Source: Leifsonia sp. AK011 (GTDB lineage Bacteria > Actinomycetota > Actinomycetes > Actinomycetales > Microbacteriaceae). From it: 64,000 bases of DNA. This document shows, piece by piece, positions 16,186-24,235 of the stretch. Position numbers and translations under genes: made by a program. Within the stretch, counting starts at the first letter, position 1. Every line of letters begins with the position of its first letter. The notes beneath the pieces were generated by a model. That model was not told where the DNA came from, ran no database searches, and saw only the letters and a program-made list of their open reading frames with translations. The stretch is from contig NZ_JACCCH010000001.1 in assembly GCF_013410945.1 (NCBI RefSeq), forward strand, positions 620,001 through 684,000, read 5' to 3'.

Positions 16186-17235
16186 GTGACGGACGTCGAC
16201 GAGCAGGCGGAGGGCAAGCCAGCCTCGCGCACCCGAGCTCATCTCTTCACGGCTCTCCGTTACATCGCACTCGCCGTCGTCATCGGCTTCGCGGTCGCGT
16301 TCTTCGCCGAACGCTGGACCCAGATCACCGATGTGATCTCGCGCATCCCCGTCTGGGGCGTCGTCGCCTCGTTCGTCGTGATGCTCCTCGGCATGGTCGC
16401 CAACGTGCTCAGCTGGGTCACGATCCTCAACGGCCTCGGTCACGTCGTGCCGCTGCCGCGTGGTTCGCAGATCATGCTCGTCGGCCAACTGGGCAAGTAC
16501 GTCCCTGGTTCGGTGTGGGGCTACGTCATGCAGATGGAGCTCGGTCGCCAGTACGGGATCGCCCGCGCGAGAGTGCTCGTGACCACTCTGTACGCGGCGG
16601 GCATCGGGGTCGTGGCATCCCTCATCCTCGGCGTCTCGGTCATCCCCTCGGTCGCGGCCGACCAGCCCGCGCTCGCGTGGCTGTACCTGCTGCTTCCGAT
16701 CGGGCTTGTGTGCCTGCACCCCCGCGTCATGACGTGGTTGTCGAACCTGACCCTCAAGGTGTTCCGCCGTCCGCCGCTCGAGCACCGCGTGCGCTACGGC
16801 ACGATCGCGGTCGCCATGGGGTGGTCGCTGCTCTCCTACGTGCTCTACGGGGTGCACCTGCACCTGCTGGTGGGCGAGGTGCTGCCGTGGTCGTTCATCA
16901 CGATCCTGATGCTCGGCGGCGCCATCAGCCTCGGCTTCACCGCGAGCCTGTTCGCTCCGATCCTGCCGTCGGGAGCTGGCATCCGTGAGCTCGTGCTCAT
17001 CCTCGTGATGCTCGCCGTCTCCGTCCCCGATGCCTACGCGCAGGCCGCGAGCCTTCTGTCGCGGGCGATGTTCACCGCGGGCGACCTGCTGCTGGCCGGG
17101 GCCGCCGTGATCCTGGTGCTCGTCATGCGTCGCAGCCTGCGGGCGCGCGACACCGCCTCGAACGAGTACGCGCAACTCGGCGACTGGCACTCAGCGGACG
17201 AGCCCCCGACCGGCCCGCACCCCGCCAAGGACTAG
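16186..17235 (+). CDS. LPG-synthase-TM / UPF0104-family membrane protein (possible flippase)
   Basis: 349 aa with about eight membrane segments. It matches the lysylphosphatidylglycerol-synthase transmembrane family (COG0392 type) with the blocks LVGQLGKYVPGSVWGYV and LFAPILPSGAGIRELVLI. There is no C-terminal transferase domain, so it is not MprF. Stand-alone members are found beside GT2 genes and have been proposed to move polyprenyl-phospho-sugars across the membrane; that role is inferred here from its place between the GT2 and the GT-C-like genes. GTG 16186 follows GGGAGGAAG. It is divergent from the GT2 and convergent with paralog 2, separated by 8 bp. Confidence 0.8.
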   Translation: MTDVDEQAEGKPASRTRAHLFTALRYIALAVVIGFAVAFFAERWTQITDVISRIPVWGVVASFVVMLLGMVANVLSWVTILNGLGHVVPLPRGSQIMLVGQLGKYVPGSVWGYVMQMELGRQYGIARARVLVTTLYAAGIGVVASLILGVSVIPSVAADQPALAWLYLLLPIGLVCLHPRVMTWLSNLTLKVFRRPPLEHRVRYGTIAVAMGWSLLSYVLYGVHLHLLVGEVLPWSFITILMLGGAISLGFTASLFAPILPSGAGIRELVLILVMLAVSVPDAYAQAASLLSRAMFTAGDLLLAGAAVILVLVMRRSLRARDTASNEYAQLGDWHSADEPPTGPHPAKD

Positions 17236-17243
17236 ACCGGTCT

Positions 17244-18536
17244 CTAGGGCGTCAGCTGCTCGCAGGGGATCTTGACGAGGCGGTAGGGCGCGTTCGCGAT
17301 CTCCATGACCGTGTCCGGCGGAAGAGTCTCGCAGGCCTGGCGAGCGGCCGCGATGTTGCCCGACCAGCTCACCCCCGACTCACGGCTCGAGACCGCCTGT
17401 GTGCTCGCGAGAGTGAACTGCAGCAGGAGCCCCACGAGGGCGACCCACGCGATCGCCCGGGGCCAGCGAACACCGCGCTCCTCGGCCAGTCGCACGAGCA
17501 CCGCGGCAGCCAGCGGAACGGTCGCCGCCAGGAAGAACCCGGATGCCACCCCGTAGCGCACGTTCTGAATGCCCTCGAATCCCCACGTGTTGGTGTGGTG
17601 CGCGTAGAGGAAGTAGCCACCCCCGTCGATCGTGGCGCCACCTGCGTACACCGCGCCGGATGCCAGCACCAACGTGATCACGAGGATGCGCTGGCGCCCC
17701 GTTCCCCACACCAGCGCCACGACGGTCGCGGCGACGAAGGGCAGCAGCACGAGCGCGGGGATGAGCGGACCGGTCGACAGGAGGATGTTCGCCTGCCACA
17801 CGGTGTCAGGGTTCAGCATCGGCAGCACCGTGTTGTAGAGGTAGCCGAGCGCGAGGGAGGGGATGCCCTGCCAGGCCGCCGTGCTCGGTCGCGGCAGGAG
17901 CAGGGTCGTGATGACCTGCCCGAGGAGTCCGAGCACCAGGCCAGCACCGATCGGCCACGCGAACCGGTGCTGCTTGCGCACCATGAGCAGCAGGAGCGGC
18001 ACGAACAGGAGGGTCTGGATCTCGGTCATCGCGCAGAGGAAGGCCACAATGCCCCAGCCGATGCCGCCGCCCCAGGTGCGCGGCCGGTAGAGCACGAGCC
18101 ACGGCATGAGCCACAGGCAGTAGGTGTGGAAGTCCGCGAGGTTGCCGACGACCTCGGGTGTGCTGAGGGGGAGCAGCAGCGTGATTCCGGCGAGACCCAG
18201 GCGGGCTGGCATCCACGGCACCATGTCGCGGCTCAGCCAGAAGACCGCCGCCGCGATACCGCCGGTGAGGATCGCACACACGATGAAGACGGCCAGGCCG
18301 AAGGCGTCGATGGGCAGCACCGTCACGATCAGCGCGGTGACGATGCGGGGGATGAGGTGCTGATAGCCCGCGTAGCCCTTGAACATGACGGCCCACGCGG
18401 AGTCGTTGATGTGCTCCTGGATGAAGATCTGGCCGTCCTCCGCCCACACGGTATCCAGGTGGGAGAACGGAACGCGGAGGAGCGTGATGACGGTCCCGAC
18501 AACGACGATGGCGATGAGGATGAGCCGTGTTTTCAC
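17244..18536 (-). CDS. Multi-pass membrane protein, putative GT-C-type glycosyltransferase (paralog 2)
   Basis: 430 aa, colinear with paralogs 1 and 3. Shared features are TM1 followed by HLDTVWAEDGQIF, YQHLIPRIVTALI, NLADFHTYCLWLMPW, FLCAMTEIQ and YFLYAHHTN, and a soluble C-terminus with two cysteines (RQAC ... IPC). I chose GTG 18534-18536 (VKTRLILIAI) rather than an upstream frame opening at 18584, because it aligns with the other paralogs' N-termini and lies 7 nt after a -10 TAAGCT (18544-18549, minus strand). It lies 44 bp downstream of paralog 3, but has its own promoter. Confidence 0.75.
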   Translation of the reverse strand: MKTRLILIAIVVVGTVITLLRVPFSHLDTVWAEDGQIFIQEHINDSAWAVMFKGYAGYQHLIPRIVTALIVTVLPIDAFGLAVFIVCAILTGGIAAAVFWLSRDMVPWMPARLGLAGITLLLPLSTPEVVGNLADFHTYCLWLMPWLVLYRPRTWGGGIGWGIVAFLCAMTEIQTLLFVPLLLLMVRKQHRFAWPIGAGLVLGLLGQVITTLLLPRPSTAAWQGIPSLALGYLYNTVLPMLNPDTVWQANILLSTGPLIPALVLLPFVAATVVALVWGTGRQRILVITLVLASGAVYAGGATIDGGGYFLYAHHTNTWGFEGIQNVRYGVASGFFLAATVPLAAAVLVRLAEERGVRWPRAIAWVALVGLLLQFTLASTQAVSSRESGVSWSGNIAAARQACETLPPDTVMEIANAPYRLVKIPCEQLTP

Positions 18537-18580
18537 GGTCGCCAGCTTATCTGCGTGCTCCCGGAGGGGCCGGGTGCCGC

Positions 18581-19870
18581 TCACTGGGGGGCTAGCTCAC
18601 CGCAGTCGAGGAGCAGCAGGCGCACGGGCGCAGTCTCTATTCCCACGACTGTCTCCGGGGGGTAGTTCGCGCAGGCCTCGCGTGCCTCCTCCACGTTCTC
18701 GGACCACGAGACACCGGTCGTGCGGGCCGAGGAGGTCTGCGTGCTCGCGACACCGAACTGCACCATGAGCGCGACAACGGCGATCCACGCGACGATGCTC
18801 GGCCACCGCACTCCGCGCGAGGCGCCGAGCCGCACAAGCACCGCCGCGGCGAGAGGCACCGTCGCGGCGAGGAAGAATCCGGATGCCACTCCGTAGCGCA
18901 CGCTCAGCATCCCCTCGAAGCCATTCGAGTTCGAGTGGTGCGCGTAGAGGAAGTAGTTGTTGCCGTCGATCAGCGCGCCGGCGGCGTAGATGGCACCGGA
19001 TGCCAGCACCAGCGTGACCACGAGGGTGCGTTGCATCCGTGTGCCCCACACCAGCACGACGATGGACGCCACGGCGAAGGGAATCAGGGCGAGCGCTGGC
19101 ACGAGCGCCCCGCTCTCCAGCAGCACGGTGACCTGCCAGTTCGTGTTGGGGCTCACCATCGGCAGGACCGTGTTGTAGAGATAACCGAGGAGCAGGGAGG
19201 GGAAGCCCAGCCACGACGCGTTGCTCGGCCGGGGGAGCAGCAGGGTGGTGACGACCTGTCCGGCAATGCCGAGAAGGAAGCCGACACCGATCGGCCACGC
19301 GAAACGGTGCTGTCGGGGCGCCATGAACACGAGCAGGGGCAGGAACAGCAGCGCCTGGATCTCCGTCATCGCACAGAGGAGGGCGACGACGCCCCAGCCA
19401 ATGCCGGAGGGGAGGGTGCGGGGCCGGTAGAGGAGCAGCCAGGGCATGAGCCAGAGGCAGTAGGTGTGGAAGTCGGCGAGGTTGCCAACGACTTCCACCG
19501 CGCTGAGGGGGAGGAGGAAGGTGATGCCCGCGAGACCGAGGCGGGCTGGCACCCAGGGGACGAGGTCGCGACTGAGCCAGAACACGGCCGCGCCGACCGC
19601 TCCCGTGAGGATCGCGCACGCGACGAAGACCGCGATGCCGTACCACTCGAGGGGCACGATGGGCGCGAGGATGCCCGTGACGATGCGGGGGATGAGGTGC
19701 TGGTAGCCGGCATACCCGCGGAACGGTCCTCCGCCGCCGTCGAGGTACTGCTTGAGGAAGACGTCGCCGTCCTCCGCCCAGATCGTGTCGATGTGTGCGA
19801 CGGGCACTCGCAGGAGGCTGATGATCGTGCCAGCGACGAGGATCGCCAGCAATGTGAGTCGGGTTCGCAC
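18581..19870 (-). CDS. Multi-pass membrane protein, putative GT-C-type glycosyltransferase (paralog 3)
   Basis: 429 aa. Same architecture as paralogs 1 and 2: TM1, then HIDTIWAEDGDVFL, YQHLIPRIVTGIL, NLADFHTYCLWLMPW, LLCAMTEIQ and YFLYAHHSN, and the C-terminal cysteine pair (REAC ... LDC). The GTG start at 19868-19870 lies 6 nt after a -10 TAGGCT (19877-19882, minus strand), so it is probably leaderless. Three near-full-length copies within 6 kb with diverged sequences suggest duplication followed by specialisation for different acceptors or linkages. Confidence 0.75.
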   Translation of the reverse strand: MRTRLTLLAILVAGTIISLLRVPVAHIDTIWAEDGDVFLKQYLDGGGGPFRGYAGYQHLIPRIVTGILAPIVPLEWYGIAVFVACAILTGAVGAAVFWLSRDLVPWVPARLGLAGITFLLPLSAVEVVGNLADFHTYCLWLMPWLLLYRPRTLPSGIGWGVVALLCAMTEIQALLFLPLLVFMAPRQHRFAWPIGVGFLLGIAGQVVTTLLLPRPSNASWLGFPSLLLGYLYNTVLPMVSPNTNWQVTVLLESGALVPALALIPFAVASIVVLVWGTRMQRTLVVTLVLASGAIYAAGALIDGNNYFLYAHHSNSNGFEGMLSVRYGVASGFFLAATVPLAAAVLVRLGASRGVRWPSIVAWIAVVALMVQFGVASTQTSSARTTGVSWSENVEEAREACANYPPETVVGIETAPVRLLLLDCGELAPQ

Positions 19871-19889
19871 GAGGGGAGCCTATCGGGGC

Positions 19890-20771
19890 TCAGGCGAGCG
19901 CGAGCATCGCTCCCGCCACGATCGCGAGCACCAGGCCCACGTACTGCAGCACCGCGATGCGCTCCTTGAGCACGATAGCCGCGAGGATGATCGTGCCAGC
20001 CGGGTACAGGGCGGTCAGCACCGCGATCACCGAGAGCTCGCCCAACCGCACCCCGAAGAGCAGGCCGGTGTTCGCCGCGGCATCGAGCACGCCTCCCGCG
20101 ATCGCGAGCCAGAGTGCGGTGGGTACGACGCTGCCGCGAGGCTTGCCACGGCGCGACGCGATAAGGGCGAGGACTCCCACCAGCGTGAACATGATGGCCG
20201 AGTTCGTGGCGCGATTGGCGACGAGGGGCACTATGCCCGAGTCATCCGGGGTCTCGTCGATGATGATGAGGAAGATGCCGATCGCCGTGCCCGACCCGAC
20301 GGCCATGAGCACGCCGGTGAGGCTCGGCTTGACGGCGTTGCGCACGAGTTCGCCCCTGCCGGGGGGCGTGAACCCGACGAGCACGATCGCCACCAGCGCG
20401 AGGCCGAGTGCGATGTAGCCGAGGGTTCCGAGGCGTTCGCCGCCGAGCAGCCCGATCGTCAGCGGAACGATCGCACTCACGACGGCGGTGAGCGGGGAGA
20501 GGATGCTCATCGGCCCGATCGCGAGGCACGCGTACAGCAGGCCGATCGCCACGGCCCCCGCCACACCCGACAGCGCCCCCAGCAGCACGGCCTCCGGGGA
20601 CCACACGCCGCCCACGATGGGCAGGCCGACCACGACAACCACCACAAGCCCGGACAGTGCGACGATCGCCGTGACCGTGATCGCGCTGAGGCGCTTCGCC
20701 GCGAGCCCACCGAGGAAGTCGGCCGCGCCGTAGACGAGCGCGGAGGTGAGTCCGACGATGACGGTGAGCAT
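19890..20771 (-). CDS. DMT-superfamily (EamA-like) transporter
   Basis: 293 aa, ten predicted membrane helices in two EamA repeats (about 5-140 and 160-290; ...AVVSAIVPLTIGLL and ...ALYPAGTIILAAIVLKER mark the equivalent ends of the repeats). It exports or imports a small metabolite; substrate unknown. I chose ATG 20769-20771 over GTG 20777 because a -10 TAGCGT (20780-20785, minus strand) would place the transcript start between the two. It ends 20 bp before the start codon of paralog 3 on the same strand. Confidence 0.85.
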   Translation of the reverse strand: MLTVIVGLTSALVYGAADFLGGLAAKRLSAITVTAIVALSGLVVVVVVGLPIVGGVWSPEAVLLGALSGVAGAVAIGLLYACLAIGPMSILSPLTAVVSAIVPLTIGLLGGERLGTLGYIALGLALVAIVLVGFTPPGRGELVRNAVKPSLTGVLMAVGSGTAIGIFLIIIDETPDDSGIVPLVANRATNSAIMFTLVGVLALIASRRGKPRGSVVPTALWLAIAGGVLDAAANTGLLFGVRLGELSVIAVLTALYPAGTIILAAIVLKERIAVLQYVGLVLAIVAGAMLALA

Positions 20772-20793
20772 GGACACTCACGCTATCGCCCGC

Positions 20794-20870
20794 TCAACCC
20801 CCGCGAGAAGCCACTTACCGCGACAAAACCCGCCACGAACGCTCGGTAGGTGGCTTTTCGCGGGGGTTGA
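20794..20870. terminator. Family B inverted repeat, copy B4
   Basis: TCAACCCCCGCGAGAAGCCAC (20794-20814) pairs with GTGGCTTTTCGCGGGGGTTGA (20850-20870). It lies between the rimK-like gene and the DMT gene, both on the minus strand, 7 bp after the rimK-like stop. An internal ACCCGCCACGAAC resembles the half copy seen at B3. Confidence 0.8.
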
Positions 20871-20876
20871 GGCGCG

Positions 20877-22067
20877 TCACTCTGCGGGCATGGCCTCCGC
20901 CGGCAGCTTGCGCACCTTCGCGCGTCGGCGTCGGCGCTCGGGGATCATCGAGCGCATCTCCTCGAGCTTGCCGAAGCACAGCAGGCGGTCACCGGCCTCG
21001 AGCACGACGTTCTTGCGCGGGTTCGGGATGACGGATGCCCCGCGGTGCACGGTCAACACCGTGATGTCGCGCTCCCACAGCCCCGATTCGCCAAGGGTCT
21101 GCCCGACGAAGTCGCCGTTGTTGTGCACGAGGAGCTCCGCGACGCCGTAGCCCGTGGACACGCTGAGTCGCTGGCGCACATCGATCTCGGGGAACGCCAC
21201 CTGGTTCGCGATGTAGTCGACGATCGCACCCGCGACATCCAGCTGGGTCGCCGCCTCGATGCCGCCGAGGCCGGGGGAGGAGTTGACCTCCATGACCAGC
21301 GGCCCGTCGGAGCCCTCCAGCATGTCGACGCCCGCGACCCGGAGGCCCATGATCTGGGCCGAGCGCACGGCAGCGGCCTCGAACTCCGGCGCGAGCGCGA
21401 CGGCCTCCACCGAGCCGCCGCGATGCACGTTCGACCGGAACTCGTCGCCGTTCGCTGTGCGTCGCATCGCCGCGACAACCCGGTCACCGACGACGAGCGC
21501 GCGGATGTCACGCCCCCTGCTCTCACTCACGAACCGCTGGATCAGCACATTCTGGTTGGTGGAGTGCAGTGTCTCGATGATGGCTTCCGCGACCTTCACC
21601 TCCGGGGCCAGGATCACGCCGATGCCCTGGGTGCCCTCGAGCAACTTGATGACGACGGGCGCGCCGCCGACGCGCTCGATCGCGGGCCTGACATCCGCAC
21701 GGTTGCGCACGAACGCGGTCGCAGGCATGGCGATGTTGTGGCGGGACAGGATCTGCGTCGCCCGCAGCTTGTCCCGCGCGTTCGAGATGCCGTTGGAGGT
21801 GTTGGGCGTGTAGACGTCCATCTGCTCGAACTGGCGCACGACGGCCGTGCCGAAGTAGGTGATCGAGGCGCCGATGCGGGGCAGGATCGCGTCGTAGTCG
21901 CTCAGCGGGTTGCCGCGGTACTGCAGGTCGGGATCGGGGCCGGAGAGGTCGATCGCGAAGCGCAGGGTGTTCAGCACCCGGACGTCGTGGCCGCGCTGCT
22001 CGGCGGCGGCGCGCAGTCGCTGGGTCGAGTACGAGCGCGGCGCGCGCGACAGGATCGCGAGTTTCAT
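20877..22067 (-). CDS. rimK: RimK-like ATP-grasp ligase with C-terminal TrkA-C-like domain
   Basis: 396 aa. Residues ~1-290 match RimK ligases (MKLAILSRAPRSYSTQRL, DAILPRIGASITYFGTAVVRQFE, LLEGTQGIGVIL, VMEVNSSPGLGGIEAAT). RimK adds glutamates to ribosomal protein S6 in E. coli; other members make peptide or coenzyme tails. Residues ~310-380 look like a TrkA-C/RCK-C ligand-binding domain (VLTVHRGASVIPNPRKNVVLEAGDRLLCFG), and the tail is Arg/Lys-rich. ATG 22065-22067 is preferred to an upstream in-frame ATG at 22115, which would overlap the divergent gene. Its partner RimB-like gene starts 27 bp away on the other strand. Confidence 0.85.
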   Translation of the reverse strand: MKLAILSRAPRSYSTQRLRAAAEQRGHDVRVLNTLRFAIDLSGPDPDLQYRGNPLSDYDAILPRIGASITYFGTAVVRQFEQMDVYTPNTSNGISNARDKLRATQILSRHNIAMPATAFVRNRADVRPAIERVGGAPVVIKLLEGTQGIGVILAPEVKVAEAIIETLHSTNQNVLIQRFVSESRGRDIRALVVGDRVVAAMRRTANGDEFRSNVHRGGSVEAVALAPEFEAAAVRSAQIMGLRVAGVDMLEGSDGPLVMEVNSSPGLGGIEAATQLDVAGAIVDYIANQVAFPEIDVRQRLSVSTGYGVAELLVHNNGDFVGQTLGESGLWERDITVLTVHRGASVIPNPRKNVVLEAGDRLLCFGKLEEMRSMIPERRRRRAKVRKLPAEAMPAE

Positions 22068-22093
22068 GGGAGGTGTCCTGTCAAGATGGTGCG

Positions 22094-22576
22094 GTGAGTA
22101 AGACACCCCATTCAAACACCCTCGCGGGGTGGCGGGAATGGGTGCAATTGCCGGATGTCGGCATCCCCTGGGTCAAGGCGAAACTCGACACCGGGGCGCG
22201 CACGTCGTCGCTCCACGCGTTCAACAAAACGGTCTTCGAGCGTGACGGAATCGACTGGGTGCGCTTCACAGTTCGACCCTGGCAGGAGTCCACGGAGGAC
22301 GAGGTCGTCGTCGAGTGCCCGGTGCACGACAGGCGCAGGGTGCGCAGCTCGTCCGGTCACGTCCAGGAGCGACTCGTTGTGATGATGAAGGTGGTGCTCG
22401 TGGGTCGTACGGTCGAGGCCGAGGTCACCCTGAGCAACCGCGACCAGATGGGGTTTCGGATGCTCATCGGGCGTGAAGCACTGCGGCGCGGCTTCGTCGT
22501 GGCATCCGGTCAGTCGTTCCTCGGTGGGCGGGCGCCCAAGGCGACGCGGCGACGTAACCGCGGTCGCGTGGGGTGA
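22094..22576 (+). CDS. RimB-like retropepsin-fold protease (RimK-associated, PF05618 type)
   Basis: 160 aa. The single aspartyl-protease-like motif LDTGARTSSLHA and the late block MLIGREALRRGFVV are the family signatures of the RimK-associated 'ATP-dependent zinc protease' group. Members are thought to trim or control RimK-made glutamate tails. The start is GTG 22094 (VSKTPHSNTL). The stop TGA (22574-22576) runs into the first HipB operator. Divergence from rimK with a 26-bp gap suggests shared control. Confidence 0.8.
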   Translation: MSKTPHSNTLAGWREWVQLPDVGIPWVKAKLDTGARTSSLHAFNKTVFERDGIDWVRFTVRPWQESTEDEVVVECPVHDRRRVRSSSGHVQERLVVMMKVVLVGRTVEAEVTLSNRDQMGFRMLIGREALRRGFVVASGQSFLGGRAPKATRRRNRGRVG

Positions 22577-22677
22577 CTACTTCACCGTAGTCACAGCTCG
22601 ATGACTACCGTGGGGTAGTCGTAGGGTGGTTGACTACCTCCGAGTAGTCGGCGTAGACTGACTACTCGAACGTAGTC
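22575..22677 (+). promoter_or_regulatory. hipBA promoter with four perfect palindromic operators
   Basis: Four copies of GACTAC-N6-GTAGTC lie at 22575-22592, 22603-22620, 22632-22649 and 22660-22677, with starts 28, 29 and 28 bp apart. All arms are perfect; only the 6-bp spacers differ. -35 TTGACT (22630-22635) and -10 TAGACT (22654-22659), 18 bp apart, are covered or flanked by the third and fourth copies. Cooperative repression by the HipB-like protein, with conditional release by HipA, is the expected logic. Confidence 0.9.
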
Positions 22678-22699
22678 AATGCGGGTTTCGGGGGGCGCC

Positions 22700-22921
22700 A
22701 TGAGAGCAGTCGTGAGAACGCCGCCCGACCTCGGCCGACTGGTCAAACGACTCCGCGAATCCCACGGGCTGAGCCAGCGTGAACTCGCGGATCGGCTTGG
22801 CACATCGCAGCGCTATATCTACGAGCTCGAAGCGGGCAAACCCAAGATGGCGGACGACCGGTACTTCGAGCTGCTCGCGCTCCTCGGCATCACGCTCACC
22901 GCGGAAGCGCCGGATGCCTGA
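22700..22921 (+). CDS. hipB: HipB-like XRE-family antitoxin
   Basis: 73 aa, almost entirely a helix-turn-helix: DLGRLVKRLRESHGLSQREL, then ADRLGTSQRYIYELEAGKPK. It should bind the four upstream palindromes and sequester HipA. ATG 22700 has GGGGGCGCC just upstream; ATG 22679 in the same frame would add seven residues and is the alternative. The stop overlaps the hipA start by 8 bp, so translation is coupled. Confidence 0.9.
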   Translation: MRAVVRTPPDLGRLVKRLRESHGLSQRELADRLGTSQRYIYELEAGKPKMADDRYFELLALLGITLTAEAPDA

Positions 22922-24179
22922 GGAGTCGCTCGAGGTCTCCCTCTACGGCACGGTGATCGGTGAGCTCGTGCGCGGTCGGGGCGGAGCCGATTTCCGTTGG
23001 TCAGATGCCGCCGAGCGACGCTGGGGACTGAACTCCGCGGTACTCAGCCGATCCCTCCTGGTTGGTACTACCAACCGCGGCCAGGCCGAGTCCTTCTTCG
23101 GTGCCCTGCTCCCCGAAGGAATGCACCTCGACCGTCTTGCCAAGGAGGCGAAGGTCGCGAGCGACGATCTCGTCGGGCTTCTCGAGCACGTCGGCGCGGA
23201 CCTCGCTGGCGCCCTGCGGATCGGTCGACCCCGGGATGCCACCGAGCCGGACCGCCTTTCGGAGCGCGAGGTCAGCCTCCTGCTCGACACGGCGTCCGGT
23301 TTCCTCGTGGGCGGGGGCGGTACTGCTCTCCCGGGCTTCCAGCGCAAGCTCACGCTCACCCGTCGCGACGGATCATGGTGGCGCGGGAACGGTTCCATCG
23401 CTTCGACGCACATCCTCAAGCCTGTGCTCACCGAGCACCGGTCAGCGGTGGAGGGCGAGGCCTACCTGCTTGCGATCGGCCGGGAGCTGGGCCTCGTCAC
23501 GTACGAGTCGTGGACGGAGAGGATCGGCGATCGTTTTGTGCTCGTCGTGGAGCGCTACGACCGGAGGCAGCAGGGGGACGACATCGTGCGACTCCACCAG
23601 GAGGACACGGGGCAGGCACTCGGCCTCCCGTGGGGTGGTAGCGAGAAGTTCGAGCAGAACGACAGCCGGGCATCCCTCGTGTCCGTCGCGGGCCTTCTCG
23701 ACACCGGGCGCACCGTGTTCTCGCCGGGCCGACCCGACGCCGAGAAGCTCCTGCGATACACGGTGCTCACCGTCGCCGGCGGGAACACGGACGCCCATGC
23801 CAAGAATTTCTCGCTGTTGCACGCGGACGACGGCTCTACCGAACTGGCGCCGTACTACGACGCCGCCCCCCTCGCCCTGGCCTACGACGGCACGCAGACG
23901 CTCGCCATGCGCGTGAACGGGGTCAGCCAACTGCCCGACGTCACGCGCGACGACCTCGTGGAGGAGGCCGCGGGATGGGGGCTGGCGGATGCTCGACCCA
24001 TCGTCGACGAGACGCTCGAGGCCATCATCGCCGCGACCAGAAGCCTCGAGGCTCACGCGTCCATCGCCGCTCACGTGCCGGGCTACGTGAGGGGGCAGGC
24101 GCAGAACCTCCTCGATGGTCGGCCCGCGCGAATCCCCTCCGCCGTGCCTCTCCTCACACTGGAGCACCTTGGGAGCTGA
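22914..24179 (+). CDS. hipA: HipA-like serine/threonine kinase toxin
   Basis: 421 aa, close to the ~440 of E. coli HipA. Signatures: the N-terminal couple-HipA region (FFGALLPEG), the glycine-rich loop equivalent LPGFQRKLTLTR (~139-150), VVERYDR (211-217), RLHQEDTGQALG, the catalytic loop GGNTDAHAKNFSLL with D293 and N298, and the metal-binding D316 in YYDAAPL. E. coli HipA phosphorylates glutamyl-tRNA synthetase and induces dormancy; the target here is not known. The start is ATG 22914 inside hipB; the long frame open from 22779 is a read-through of hipB in another frame. Confidence 0.9.
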   Translation: MPEESLEVSLYGTVIGELVRGRGGADFRWSDAAERRWGLNSAVLSRSLLVGTTNRGQAESFFGALLPEGMHLDRLAKEAKVASDDLVGLLEHVGADLAGALRIGRPRDATEPDRLSEREVSLLLDTASGFLVGGGGTALPGFQRKLTLTRRDGSWWRGNGSIASTHILKPVLTEHRSAVEGEAYLLAIGRELGLVTYESWTERIGDRFVLVVERYDRRQQGDDIVRLHQEDTGQALGLPWGGSEKFEQNDSRASLVSVAGLLDTGRTVFSPGRPDAEKLLRYTVLTVAGGNTDAHAKNFSLLHADDGSTELAPYYDAAPLALAYDGTQTLAMRVNGVSQLPDVTRDDLVEEAAGWGLADARPIVDETLEAIIAATRSLEAHASIAAHVPGYVRGQAQNLLDGRPARIPSAVPLLTLEHLGS

Positions 24180-24235
24180 CGTGGCGACGGCGGATCGTTC
24201 GGCTGGGATGCGCGGCATCCCGCTACTGTCTCGTC

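Noticed and set aside
22779-22913. N-terminal extension of HipA from 22779
   Set aside because: It reads hipB in another frame; ATG 22914 aligns with the usual HipA N-terminus and gives the typical overlap.
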